Of a stretch of 49,646 nt of DNA, positions 8,437-16,028 are shown one piece after another; within the stretch, counting starts at the first letter, position 1, and each line of letters starts with the position of its first letter. A program made the translations under genes and the position numbers. Origin of the DNA: a virus; IMG/VR virus record IMGVR_UViG_3300044825_001194, positions 1 to 49,646 of that record; one strand, 5' to 3'. The notes below the pieces were generated by a model. The model did not search any database, was not told the DNA's origin, and saw only the letters and a program-made list of their open reading frames with translations.

Positions 8437-9054
8437 TTGAGCTACCTTACTACGTGGTATAGCAGCGAGCTTCCCAAAGATATTATAGAAATTCTTGAGG
8501 AAGATATCAAGAAGTTTGACCCCATCGCACAAGAGTCCAGACTTCACGGAGACGCAGTAGATAAAGTCATCCGTGATAGCAAGAATGCTTGGATTCCAAC
8601 TTCCCACTGGGTCGGTGGTTTTATCTGGCATTATATTCAGAGAACCAACAGAGAAAACTTTCTGTATGACCTGACTGCGATTGACGGAGAAAATATTCAA
8701 TACACTCAATATGGTGCTGGGCAGTTTTATGACTGGCACATTGATGCTGGTATTGATACTGCTTATAAACCTCAACAGATCGTCAGTTCTGGCACTAATA
8801 TCGCACAAGATCTTCTCACGGTTCAAGGTGAGTATGTAAGAAAACTTTCCTTCTCACTTCAACTCTCAGACCCAGAAGACTATACTGGTGGCGAAGTTCA
8901 GTTTATGGATAATGGACGGAAGACATATTTTGCCCCCAAGCAGAGAGGCACTTTGATTATGTTTGACTCACGCACTCCTCACCGAGTTCGTAAGGTCAAG
9001 TCTGGTATGCGTAAGAGTCTTGTCGGTTGGGTGGTTGGTCCCCGTTGGAGGTGA
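8437..9054 (+). CDS. 2OG-Fe(II) oxygenase, PKHD/prolyl-4-hydroxylase-like
   Basis: The protein has 205 residues. TTG is chosen as start because AGGAG lies 6 nt upstream (8426-8430) and the protein then begins MSYLTTWYSSELP. Iron ligands are visible as H101-x-D103 in WHIDAG and H182 in PHRV. R192 in MRKSLVGW is the usual 2-oxoglutarate-binding arginine. Family members hydroxylate protein prolyl or other residues, using O2 and 2-oxoglutarate. The substrate here is unknown. It is the first gene of a two-gene unit with its own early-type promoter and downstream terminator, inside an otherwise late fibre cluster. Confidence 0.88.
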   Translation: MSYLTTWYSSELPKDIIEILEEDIKKFDPIAQESRLHGDAVDKVIRDSKNAWIPTSHWVGGFIWHYIQRTNRENFLYDLTAIDGENIQYTQYGAGQFYDWHIDAGIDTAYKPQQIVSSGTNIAQDLLTVQGEYVRKLSFSLQLSDPEDYTGGEVQFMDNGRKTYFAPKQRGTLIMFDSRTPHRVRKVKSGMRKSLVGWVVGPRWR

Positions 9055-9057
9055 GTT

Positions 9058-9768
9058 ATGAGTAAAGAATATAAGTCCACAGGTGGAGTCTATGAGGAAG
9101 GGTATCAGCGTTGTGCGATGCCCCCCAGAAAAATGTCTAAGAATGAGTCCTTTGAGAAGAATGGATACTTATTCATTCCAGGTCTCATTGCCGACCCACA
9201 AAACTTGAAGGTTGATGTGCCGACTGAAAGAGGGCAGATAACTTATTATAATAACAGAATGGACAAGTATGATTACTGTCCCGATGAGAAGCAAGTCAAT
9301 GGTTCACTTGCCCGTTATAATATTCCAACCTATCGTGAACTACATTTTCTGGTCAAGAAAGAAATAGAGAAGCGTCTTGAAATGGACCTCCACCCAACTT
9401 ATTTTTATGACCGTTTTTATTTTGTTGGTCAACAGTTGAAGCGCCATAGTGACCGTCCTGCTTGTGAGGTCAGTGTGACGCTTCAAATCAGTTCTAATCA
9501 TCCTAATGATCCTTGGCCCATTTGGTTTGAGCGTCCTGATGGTAGCGAGTCTTTTGTGCTAATGAACGATGGTGATGCTGCCGTTTATAAAGGATGTGAA
9601 AGAGAGCACTGGCGTGACCCACTTCCTTCACGATACAATAAGGCACAAAGGTTATGGAGAAAGGTGAGGAGGTTGCCTGATGATACTTACCACCACCAAA
9701 TATTTTTACATTATGTAAATGCCAACGGACCATTCGTACATTGTAGTTTTGATGCAGTTCGTCCTTAA
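9058..9768 (+). CDS. 2OG-Fe(II) oxygenase-like protein
   Basis: The protein has 236 residues and starts 3 nt after the previous stop, so the two genes are probably co-translated. A double-stranded beta-helix core is suggested by H130-x-D132 in LKRHSDRP, the strand EVSVTLQISS, GDAAVYKGCEREHW (candidate distal H184) and the closing strand HQIFLHYVNANGP. This arrangement is common in marine phage and bacterial oxygenases. Residues 191-210 (SRYNKAQRLWRKVRR region) form a basic insert before the last strand. The substrate is unknown; one possibility is fibre proteins of the same cluster. Confidence 0.75.
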   Translation: MSKEYKSTGGVYEEGYQRCAMPPRKMSKNESFEKNGYLFIPGLIADPQNLKVDVPTERGQITYYNNRMDKYDYCPDEKQVNGSLARYNIPTYRELHFLVKKEIEKRLEMDLHPTYFYDRFYFVGQQLKRHSDRPACEVSVTLQISSNHPNDPWPIWFERPDGSESFVLMNDGDAAVYKGCEREHWRDPLPSRYNKAQRLWRKVRRLPDDTYHHQIFLHYVNANGPFVHCSFDAVRP

Positions 9769-9774
9769 TAAATA
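9767..9774 (+). promoter_or_regulatory. Late promoter motif AATAAATA
   Basis: The motif overlaps the stop of the second oxygenase gene and is quickly followed by a terminator. Confidence 0.4.
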
Positions 9775-9806
9775 CCTGTGCCTGACTGGTTGGCGCTTTT
9801 CAGGTG

Positions 9807-9834
9807 GAGAAGGAGCAGAAATGCTCCTTTTCTC
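9807..9834 (+). terminator. Rho-independent terminator
   Basis: The stem is AAGGAGCA (9810-9817) with TGCTCCTT (9822-9829), closed by a GAAA loop, extended by flanking GAGA/TCTC and followed by T-rich sequence. It ends the oxygenase unit. Confidence 0.8.
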
Positions 9835-9835
9835 A

Positions 9836-9843
9836 TATAAATA
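9836..9843 (+). promoter_or_regulatory. Late promoter TATAAATA for the HNH gene
   Basis: Exact late consensus immediately after the terminator and 26 nt before the ATG at 9870. Confidence 0.65.
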
Positions 9844-9869
9844 CTTAAGCCAACCAGTTTAAGAGCAGT

Positions 9870-10607
9870 ATGAACTATTTAAAAGTTTATTGTAACCTCA
9901 TAAGAAAGGCACAACAGCGTCAAGTTGTGGAAGGTTACACAGAAAAACATCACATTTTTCCAGTAAGTATCTTTGGAAAGAATAATAAAATTGTTGTATT
10001 GACTGGTAGGGAGCATTATATCGCTCATATTTTATTGGAAAAAGTTTATTTAAAAAGATATGGTTTGAGCGACCAAAGAACATATAAAATGATATGCGCT
10101 CATATGATGATGGGTGGAAGAGATGTATATTGTAACTCTCATCTATATGAGGCATCAAGACAAAGATTAAGTGAAAGTTTAATGGGACATCCTGTAAGTG
10201 AAGAAACTAGGGCAAAAATAAGTTATTATAGTAGCAACCGTAGTGAAGAAACTTTAAGAAAAATTGGGGAAGCAAGTAAGGGTAGAAAGCATACAGAAGA
10301 ATGTAAAAAATACATAAGTCAAATATTAAAAGGTCGCAAAAAAAGTGAAGAAACTAGAAGAAAAATGAGTGAGTCCTGGAAAGGTCGCCCAAGTCCTCTT
10401 CGTGGTAGAGTTATGCCCGAAGGACATAAAAGAAAAATAGGTGACTCAAACGCTAAAACTTATCAACTTTTAAATCCGGAGGGAGAACTTATAACTATTA
10501 ATAACTTAACCAAGTTTTGTGATGAAAATAATATGGATAGGTCTGGTTTTTATAAGTTACTCAATGGAACATATAAGCAAAATAATGGTTGGAGGATTCC
10601 TCAATGA
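9870..10607 (+). CDS. HNH homing endonuclease with NUMOD3 repeats
   Basis: The protein has 245 residues. The HNH core is EKHHIFP (H27, H28), KNNK and TGREHYIAH (H49, H53). NUMOD3-type DNA-binding repeats fill about residues 105-195 (VSEETRAKIS, HTEECKKYISQILKGR, KSEETRRKMSESWKGR). The C-terminal domain NPEGELITINNLTKF is shared with the GIY-YIG protein at 7756. So two different nuclease cores are joined to the same DNA-binding tail. AAGAG upstream serves as a weak ribosome site. The last codons carry the ribosome site of the next oxygenase gene, whose ATG overlaps this TGA. Confidence 0.85.
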   Translation: MNYLKVYCNLIRKAQQRQVVEGYTEKHHIFPVSIFGKNNKIVVLTGREHYIAHILLEKVYLKRYGLSDQRTYKMICAHMMMGGRDVYCNSHLYEASRQRLSESLMGHPVSEETRAKISYYSSNRSEETLRKIGEASKGRKHTEECKKYISQILKGRKKSEETRRKMSESWKGRPSPLRGRVMPEGHKRKIGDSNAKTYQLLNPEGELITINNLTKFCDENNMDRSGFYKLLNGTYKQNNGWRIPQ

Positions 10608-11134
10608 TACATCCACTGTTTTTTGTACCCATCTACCGTTATGAGGTAGAAGACTGGTCCAGAAAAAAGGCGGCACTGTATAAAAAGATTGAAAGAAAGA
10701 ACTTTGAAAAGAAGGGTCTTCAACACTTTTATACAGACCGCCAGAAGGACGGTAAAAGTTATGCTCTGGACTTTGATATGCTCTTCAATGAAGAACTAAA
10801 AAAGTTCTGTGAGGAGTCAGGAGTTTCAGAATATCAAATCACCGACATCTGGACCATCAAATATAAAAAAGAAGACTATCAGACCGTACACAACCATCGT
10901 AGTCACGGTTACAGTGGTATCTTATATGTTGAGTACGATGAGAAAGTTCATAAACCAACGGTATTCGTTGGTCCTTGGAACGATCCAGTAAGCGATACCA
11001 CACAACTTGCTTTTGCTCCTGATGCCAAAGAAGGTGTGATGTATATCGTTCCAAGTGTGCTTTTACACTACGCACAGTCAAACGCAAGCAACAAAGAGCG
11101 TGTTGTGACTTCTTGGGATATGTTAGTGCGATAA
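10604..11134 (+). CDS. 2OG-Fe(II) oxygenase (PF13759-like)
   Basis: The ATG at 10604 is preferred. It overlaps the upstream stop as ATGA and has GGAGGA about 10 nt upstream. An earlier ATG at 10589 lies inside the ribosome-site region. The protein has 176 residues and starts MIHPLFFVPIYRYEV. Motifs are H96-x-H98 in TVHNHRS, the strand YSGILYVEY, EGVMYIVPSVLLHYAQ (H155), and R166 in ERVVTSW. This is typical of the putative 2OG-Fe(II) oxygenase family found repeatedly in cyanophage structural regions. It is the third oxygenase here, now coupled translationally to the inserted HNH gene. The substrate is unknown. Confidence 0.8.
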   Translation: MIHPLFFVPIYRYEVEDWSRKKAALYKKIERKNFEKKGLQHFYTDRQKDGKSYALDFDMLFNEELKKFCEESGVSEYQITDIWTIKYKKEDYQTVHNHRSHGYSGILYVEYDEKVHKPTVFVGPWNDPVSDTTQLAFAPDAKEGVMYIVPSVLLHYAQSNASNKERVVTSWDMLVR

Positions 11135-11137
11135 ATA
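11130..11137 (+). promoter_or_regulatory. Late promoter motif GATAAATA
   Basis: The motif overlaps the TAA of the oxygenase gene and lies 19 nt before the ATG at 11157. Confidence 0.5.
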
Positions 11138-11156
11138 AAAGAAAAACATCATATAG

Positions 11157-11657
11157 ATGGCTTTTACCAAGATTGCCGCCGCTGGTATTGGAAGCACAGG
11201 AACGGTAACATTAGACAACCTAAACATTACAGGTGTTCTAAATGTTCCTATCATTACTGGTGCGGCATCAACTGCAAATGTAAGAACCAATAGTTTAGTC
11301 GTTAGTGGAGTTAGCACAGTCGGTGTTCTTACCGTTACTGGAAACGCTGGTTTCACGACGACTTCTCATATTTTAATTGCGAAAGGAACATCATCAGAGA
11401 GACCTGGTACTCCTGTTCCTGGAATGATTCGTTATAATACCGAGAACCAACAGTTTGAAGGTTATGCCGCTGCTTGGGGTGGTTTTGGTGGCGCTGCTGG
11501 GGCAAGTGGTAATGCCGTGTTTTATGAGAACGATACGAGTGTGACTGCCTCGTATCAGATCACGTCAGGAAAGAATGCGATGAGTGCCGGACCGATCACT
11601 TTGGACGCAGGAGTCGTGGTCACGATACCATCAGGTTCCGTTTGGACCGTAGTATAA
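11157..11657 (+). CDS. Short tail-fibre protein with VVV-type tip
   Basis: The protein has 166 residues and starts MAFTKIAAAGIGSTG. A beta-rich shaft includes TANVRTNSLVVSGVST, a block found almost identically in the fibre at 16029. An SSERPGTPVPGMIRYNTE segment is typical of phage fibre proteins. The C-terminal tip module (QITSGKNAMSAGPITLDAG, ending SGSVWTVV) is shared with the proteins at 2137, 19044, 22547 and 22783. It is probably a minor virion fibre component. Confidence 0.65.
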   Translation: MAFTKIAAAGIGSTGTVTLDNLNITGVLNVPIITGAASTANVRTNSLVVSGVSTVGVLTVTGNAGFTTTSHILIAKGTSSERPGTPVPGMIRYNTENQQFEGYAAAWGGFGGAAGASGNAVFYENDTSVTASYQITSGKNAMSAGPITLDAGVVVTIPSGSVWTVV

Positions 11658-11669
11658 GGAGATAAACAA

Positions 11670-12641
11670 ATGTCTGTATCTATCAGCGGAGACGGTTCAG
11701 TAACTGGCATTGACCAAGGATTTAATATTGTTGGTGTTGTAACTGCCTCTGGTGGTTTTAATGGTAACTTGACTGGTAATGTTACTGGTAATCTTAATAG
11801 TAGTGGGGTTTCTACATTTACTAACGGTCCTGTCCTGATTGGTTCTGGAACTTCAACAGGAACCGCATCGCAAAGATTACAGGTCACTGGTGGTGCTTAT
11901 GTGAGTGGTAGAATTGGCGTAGGATCAACGAATCCAACGGATAGTTTAACTGTTAATGGAACAATTCTTTCTATAGATGAGTTACGCTCTGATAATCATC
12001 TTAACTTAAGAAAAACAACCTTAAATAATATCTATTTTGCTGATGCTCTTGCTTTTGCTATGACTGGCACAGGTGAACGAGCTCGCATAGATAATTCTGG
12101 TAACTTACAACTTTCAACTGCCAACACATCAATCTTAAATAGTTCTGGAAGGAAAATACTAAATCAAACTGGAGGTATTCTTCAGGTTGTACAAACTATA
12201 AAAACCGATACTTTTACTTCAAGTAGTACTTCACCTACTGCTATTACTGGATTGTCTGCTTCTATAACTCCATCAAGCACTTCAAGTAGGATACTTGTAA
12301 TGTATTCTGTTAATTATGATAGTAATAGAGGCAACAGTGGTGGTGGATTTAGAATTTATAGAGATGGATCACATATAACTGCTGCTTCTGGAGCAGCTGC
12401 TGGTAGTAGATATACTGTAACTGGCGATTTCGGATCAAATAATGATGCTGACCAGTCGGGAATGCATCGCTCTTTTACCTATATAGATTCTCCAAGTTCA
12501 ACAAGCTCTTTAACTTATCAAATTTACATCGTTCAAGATAGTACTTTTACAACCTATATTAATAGATCTAGAGCAGACGCAGATCAAGGTGACGACCCTA
12601 GAATGTCCTCAACAATTACTTTAATGGAGATTTCAGGATAA
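11670..12641 (+). CDS. Modular tail fibre with jelly-roll tip (LMEISG class)
   Basis: The protein has 323 residues with a strong AAGGAGA site before the ATG. The shaft contains GNLTGNVTGNLNSSGVSTF and a 'PVLIGSGTSTGTASQ' block shared with the gene at 12966. NLQLSTANTSILNSSGRK is shared nearly identically with the gene at 19839. The C-terminal domain of about 140 residues (TGLSASITPSSTSSRILV through STITLMEISG) is a beta-sandwich tip also found at 19839 and 23022. All three members of this class are followed by an overlapping small gene of one family. The receptor is unknown. Confidence 0.7.
   Translation: MSVSISGDGSVTGIDQGFNIVGVVTASGGFNGNLTGNVTGNLNSSGVSTFTNGPVLIGSGTSTGTASQRLQVTGGAYVSGRIGVGSTNPTDSLTVNGTILSIDELRSDNHLNLRKTTLNNIYFADALAFAMTGTGERARIDNSGNLQLSTANTSILNSSGRKILNQTGGILQVVQTIKTDTFTSSSTSPTAITGLSASITPSSTSSRILVMYSVNYDSNRGNSGGGFRIYRDGSHITAASGAAAGSRYTVTGDFGSNNDADQSGMHRSFTYIDSPSSTSSLTYQIYIVQDSTFTTYINRSRADADQGDDPRMSSTITLMEISG
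12103..12197 (+). repeat. Direct repeat block A (copy 1), shared fibre module
   Basis: About 95 bp nearly identical to 20420-20514. It encodes NLQLSTANTSILNSSGRK and the residues after it. Differences are few and mostly silent, which points to recent exchange or duplication between two fibre genes. Confidence 0.75.
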
Positions 12642-12943
12642 TGGATGTAACAGCAGCACTTCAATCACTAAGACCTGGTGCAGAATGGTTTGTTAATGGA
12701 GAAACTTATGAGGGTTTAACTTGGTTGGATAAAATCCAAACTAAACCAACAGAAGAAGAAATTAATCAAGAAATAGAAAGGCTCATAGTAGAACATCAAC
12801 GTATTCAATATCAAAGAGATAGGAAACCGGAATATCCATCAATCGGTGATCAACTTGATGCTCTGTTTCACGCTGGAGTTTTTCCACCAGAGATGGCAGC
12901 ACAAATACAAGCGGTAAAAGATAAGTACCCTAAACCACAATAA
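12641..12943 (+). CDS. Small fibre-associated protein (XkdW-like family, copy 1)
   Basis: The protein has 100 residues. Its ATG overlaps the fibre stop as TAATG. The N-terminus contains LRPGAEWFVNGETYEGLTW and a charged helix (EEEINQEIERL). The C-terminus has YQRDRKPEYPSIGDQLDALF and ends VKDKYPKP. Four paralogues lie at 15682, 18191, 20960 and 23720. Proteins with this layout occur directly behind fibre genes in many phages and are thought to be fibre-associated or assembly factors. The name XkdW-like rests on general resemblance only. A fibre-specific chaperone role is inferred from the strict pairing. Confidence 0.6.
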   Translation: MDVTAALQSLRPGAEWFVNGETYEGLTWLDKIQTKPTEEEINQEIERLIVEHQRIQYQRDRKPEYPSIGDQLDALFHAGVFPPEMAAQIQAVKDKYPKPQ

Positions 12944-12946
12944 ATA
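12939..12946 (+). promoter_or_regulatory. Late promoter motif AATAAATA
   Basis: The motif overlaps the stop of the small gene and lies 19 nt before the ATG at 12966. Confidence 0.55.
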
Positions 12947-12965
12947 TTTAAAAAGATAATATCTA

Positions 12966-13961
12966 ATGGCTAAGATACGTATTGTCGGTGATTCAAGTGG
13001 ATATGTTGAAATTGCTGCTCCAAATGCAGCAGGAAACAACACGCTTGAATTACCTTCAAGCGGTACAAGACTTGTAGGTTCTGATAATTCTGGAAACGTA
13101 AGTATCAGTGGTATTACTACTTTTTCAAGTGGTCCTGTTCTGATAGGTAGTGGAACAAGTACAGGAACAGCATCACAACCACTTCAAGTTACTGGTAGTT
13201 CTTATTTTAATGGTTTGGTTGGAATGGGAACCACAAACCCAACAGTTTCACTACAACTTTCTCCAAATGCTTCTATTTCTAATGTTGGAACTGGAATAAC
13301 TTTACCAAATACTGTAGGTTCTGCATTTACAGTGGGACAATTTACCCATTCTACTGGAGATAATACAAATCATATAAGAATTAAAGCAACAAGGTTTTCC
13401 TCTGGAGGTACTTGGACCACCGCATCAACTAAAATAGTTAATGTAACTGACGTAACTGAGCAAGGTTATATTGAATTTAATCCAAATGGGGCTAATTATG
13501 GATTAGCATTTGGAACCGGTAATACAGAAATTATGAGAATGGATAGTGCTGGTAGAGTCACAAGACCTTATCAACCAGCATTTAACGCATCGGGAGCAGC
13601 AGGAAATGTAAGTTATTCTGCTGGTAACATTTTTCAATTTAACACCGCCGATTTAAATGTTGGAAGTCACTTCAATACTTCAACATATAGATTTACAGCA
13701 CCAGTTGCTGGTGTCTATTTGTTTGGTGTTTCAATATACGTAAATGGAAATTTAAGTGGATGTTTTACAGTAAATGGAACACAGACATACGGTGGATCTG
13801 ATGTACAACCATTAGTTTATGGTGATCTTACAAGATCCTATTCTGCTCAATTACTTGTATCTTTATCTGCCAACGATATTGTAGATTTTAGAAGTAGAGA
13901 TGCTACAGCAAGTTCATCAATATATATGGGACATAGTAATTTTTGGGGATATTTGATGTGA
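12966..13961 (+). CDS. Tail fibre with C1q-like C-terminal domain
   Basis: The protein has 331 residues. The N-terminus MAKIRIVGDSSGYVEIAAP suits a short beta fold. The shaft shares 'GPVLIGSGTSTGTASQ' with the gene at 11670 and has GMGTTNPTVSLQ. The last 130 residues (VGSHFNTSTYRFTAPVAGVY, ending HSNFWGYLM) have the spacing of a C1q/TNF-like jelly roll. That fold trimerises and is used as a receptor-binding tip in phage fibres. Related C1q-like tips lie at 24346 and 25223. None of the three is paired with a small XkdW-like gene. Confidence 0.72.
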   Translation: MAKIRIVGDSSGYVEIAAPNAAGNNTLELPSSGTRLVGSDNSGNVSISGITTFSSGPVLIGSGTSTGTASQPLQVTGSSYFNGLVGMGTTNPTVSLQLSPNASISNVGTGITLPNTVGSAFTVGQFTHSTGDNTNHIRIKATRFSSGGTWTTASTKIVNVTDVTEQGYIEFNPNGANYGLAFGTGNTEIMRMDSAGRVTRPYQPAFNASGAAGNVSYSAGNIFQFNTADLNVGSHFNTSTYRFTAPVAGVYLFGVSIYVNGNLSGCFTVNGTQTYGGSDVQPLVYGDLTRSYSAQLLVSLSANDIVDFRSRDATASSSIYMGHSNFWGYLM

Positions 13962-13962
13962 T

Positions 13963-13970
13963 AATAAATA
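13963..13970 (+). promoter_or_regulatory. Late promoter motif AATAAATA
   Basis: The motif starts 2 nt after the upstream coding region ends and lies 18 nt before the ATG at 13989. Confidence 0.55.
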
Positions 13971-13988
13971 TTTAAAAAGATTTAGATA

Positions 13989-15200
13989 ATGTCAATACTC
14001 CGCACATATAACGTCCAAAATCCAGACTCCGCAGCGACAAACATTCAATTGTCTGCGAATGGTGGAATTGCGGTTGCGGGTATTGTAACGGCAACTGGTG
14101 GACTTACGGTTGGTGCTGGTGCTTCTGTTGTTGGAGTTATCACAGCAACTGGTGGGTTTAGTGGAAACTTAACTGGAACGGTAAATGCTACTGGTGTCTC
14201 TACGTTTTCTGGTGGTATCAATGTCGGTGATAGTTTTATAAGAAGTAATCAAATTGGTCTAGGCTCTACAACAACTACTGGACGCAATGCTGGTGTAGGC
14301 ACTGCTATCGGAGCTTTAATTTATAATATCACAAATTTAAAAATAGAATTTTACAATGGTTCATCTTGGATTCCATTAAAAAGTAATTTTGATGCTACTG
14401 GCGGAACAATTACTTTTTCTGGTGGTAAAACTATTCACACCTTTACAAGTTCTGGTACATTTACTGTTAATTTTGGAGCTGGTGACGTTGAATATCTTGT
14501 GGTCGCCGGTGGAGGAGGTGGGGGTCATAATGCTGGCGCTGGTGGTGGTGCTGGTGGTTTTAGAACTGGAACTGGATTACCTGTAGTTCCCGGACCTTAT
14601 TCAGTCACTGTAGGTGCTGGTGGAAATGGCAGCACAAGTGACTCGCCACAAAATGCTACGAATGGAAATCCTTCTATATTTTCATCTATAACTTCTGCGG
14701 GTGGTGGATATGGATGTAGTAGTAATGGATCTGGAAATCCTGGTGGATCTGGAGGAGGATCTAGTGTAAACAATCCTGCTGGAACTGGAAACACTCCACC
14801 AGTATCACCACCACAAGGAAACCCTGGCGGAGTTGGAAATAGTGGTGATGGATCTAGTAGAGCAGCCGGTGGAGGTGGAGGAGCTGGAGGTGCTGGTGGT
14901 GGAACTACCAATGCAAATTTGGGAGGAACTGGTGGATCTGGACAATCTTCTACAATTTCTGGATCGTCAGTAACTTATGCTGGTGGTGGAGGTGGGTCTA
15001 GTCACACTGGGGGACCAACATCTATAGCTCCTGGTGGACCAGGTGGTGGAGGTGCTGGCGGCGCAGGAACTTGGCCATCTCCTAGCCCAGGAACTGCCGG
15101 AACAACAAACAGAGGAGGTGGCGGCGGTGCTGGATCTGGTGGTGGTGGAAACGGAGGTGCTGGTGGATCTGGTATCGTCATCATCTCCTATCCTTCATAA
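13989..15200 (+). CDS. Glycine-rich adhesin-like tail fibre protein, one domain
   Basis: The protein has 403 residues. The fibre module (GGFSGNLTGTVNATG, GGINVGDSFIRSNQIGLG, TTTTGRNAGVGTA, KIEFYNGSSW) leads into a single glycine-rich domain. That domain runs from HTFTSSGTFTVNFGAG and EYLVVAGGGGGG to GGSGIVIISYPS. It carries the family's internal signature, with an RTGTGLPV edge, PSIFSSITSAGGG, QGNPGG and TYAGGGGGS. It is a shorter paralogue of the two-domain genes at 2, 3436 and 5565. A role as a host-binding adhesin is inferred from resemblance to polyglycine-II adhesins. Confidence 0.82.
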   Translation: MSILRTYNVQNPDSAATNIQLSANGGIAVAGIVTATGGLTVGAGASVVGVITATGGFSGNLTGTVNATGVSTFSGGINVGDSFIRSNQIGLGSTTTTGRNAGVGTAIGALIYNITNLKIEFYNGSSWIPLKSNFDATGGTITFSGGKTIHTFTSSGTFTVNFGAGDVEYLVVAGGGGGGHNAGAGGGAGGFRTGTGLPVVPGPYSVTVGAGGNGSTSDSPQNATNGNPSIFSSITSAGGGYGCSSNGSGNPGGSGGGSSVNNPAGTGNTPPVSPPQGNPGGVGNSGDGSSRAAGGGGGAGGAGGGTTNANLGGTGGSGQSSTISGSSVTYAGGGGGSSHTGGPTSIAPGGPGGGGAGGAGTWPSPSPGTAGTTNRGGGGGAGSGGGGNGGAGGSGIVIISYPS

Positions 15201-15202
15201 AG

Positions 15203-15210
15203 CATAAATA
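15203..15210 (+). promoter_or_regulatory. Late promoter motif CATAAATA
   Basis: The motif lies 3 nt after the stop of the glycine-rich gene and 41 nt before the ATG at 15252. Confidence 0.5.
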
Positions 15211-15251
15211 AAAACATACCATTCATTTATTATATTCACGAATAAAGACTT

Positions 15252-15656
15252 ATGGCACACTTTGCTCAACTCGACGAGAACAACGTCGTCACACAAGTTA
15301 TCGTAGTAGACAACAAAGATATTACCGATCCTCATACAGGTCAAGAGGATGAGATTCTAGGCATTGCTTTCTGTAAGAAGCTTCTAGGTGGTAAGTGGGT
15401 CCAGACCTCTTACAACAGCAATATGAGAGTTCGTTATGCTGGCATTGGTTACTCATACAATGCTGGACTAGATGCTTTCGTTCCACCAAAGCCTTTTGAG
15501 TCTTGGGTACTCAATAACGAAACTGCTGATTGGGAATCACCTGTTGGTCCCGCACCTGAACTGACCGAAGCAGAAGTCGCTGCTGGTTCACGTTATCAGT
15601 GGGATGAAGAGAACGGAGCGTGGGATCTTGTTACCCCTGAGACTGCTGCTGAATAA
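15252..15656 (+). CDS. Conserved cyanophage 'MAHFA' protein, copy 1
   Basis: The protein has 134 residues and starts MAHFAQLDENNVVTQVIVVDN. Shared landmarks with the paralogue at 18562 are a conserved SYNS segment, a 'YAGIGYSYN' block (YPGIGWYYN there), 'FESWVLNN' (HDSWILNT there) and a C-terminal YQWDEENGAWDLV. It is rich in aromatic residues and beta strands, with no signal peptide. Proteins of this kind are common among cyanophage structural genes but have no proven role. Each copy here sits beside a small XkdW-like gene, which suggests the two act together on the fibre or virion surface. Confidence 0.6.
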   Translation: MAHFAQLDENNVVTQVIVVDNKDITDPHTGQEDEILGIAFCKKLLGGKWVQTSYNSNMRVRYAGIGYSYNAGLDAFVPPKPFESWVLNNETADWESPVGPAPELTEAEVAAGSRYQWDEENGAWDLVTPETAAE

Positions 15657-15681
15657 TACCTTATATTAGGAGATTACTGAA

Positions 15682-16023
15682 ATGAATATTCGTTTGCCTG
15701 GTGTTGACACTGCTATTAAATATCTTCGTCCTGATGCTAAGTTTGACTTATATAATCGGACCTTTACAAGGTGGGAATGTCCAAACGGATCTGAACCACC
15801 TGAATGGGAAGAAGTAGAAGCACAAATTCAAAAGGATGTAGAAACTTATAATTATTATCTCTATGCCCGTAATCGTGAAACGGAGTATGGAGATTGGAAA
15901 GACCAACTGAACCTTCTCTATGATGATATCAAGTCTGGTAATTTGGAGAATGGTAAATGGGTTCAGATGGTAGAAGCAGTAAAAGCAAGACATCCAAAAC
16001 CAGAAGGACAACCACCGCAGTAA
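15682..16023 (+). CDS. Small fibre-associated protein (XkdW-like family, copy 2)
   Basis: The protein has 113 residues. TTAGGAGAT upstream is a good ribosome site. It contains VDTAIKYLRPDAKFDLYNRT, PEWEEVEAQIQKDVE, YARNRETEYGDWKDQLNLLY and ends VKARHPKPEGQPPQ. Copies 2 and 3 (18191) share the 'PGVDTAI' start and a KxGNL insertion before the last helix. They are thus a subfamily that goes with the MAHFA genes, unlike copies 1, 4 and 5, which go with LMEVAG-type fibres. Confidence 0.58.
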   Translation: MNIRLPGVDTAIKYLRPDAKFDLYNRTFTRWECPNGSEPPEWEEVEAQIQKDVETYNYYLYARNRETEYGDWKDQLNLLYDDIKSGNLENGKWVQMVEAVKARHPKPEGQPPQ

Positions 16024-16028
16024 CATAA

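Larger units (their letters stand above)
9781..9858 (+). other. Homing-endonuclease 5' control element, copy 2
   Basis: In order the element holds CCTG (9781-9784), arm ACTGGTTGGC (9785-9794), CAGG (9801-9804), a terminator (9807-9834), TATAAATA (9836-9843), and arm GCCAACCAGT (9849-9858), exactly complementary to the first arm. The layout matches the element at 7674 while the arms differ completely, which is compensatory change supporting arm-arm pairing. The right arm ends 12 nt before the HNH start codon. Confidence 0.6.
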
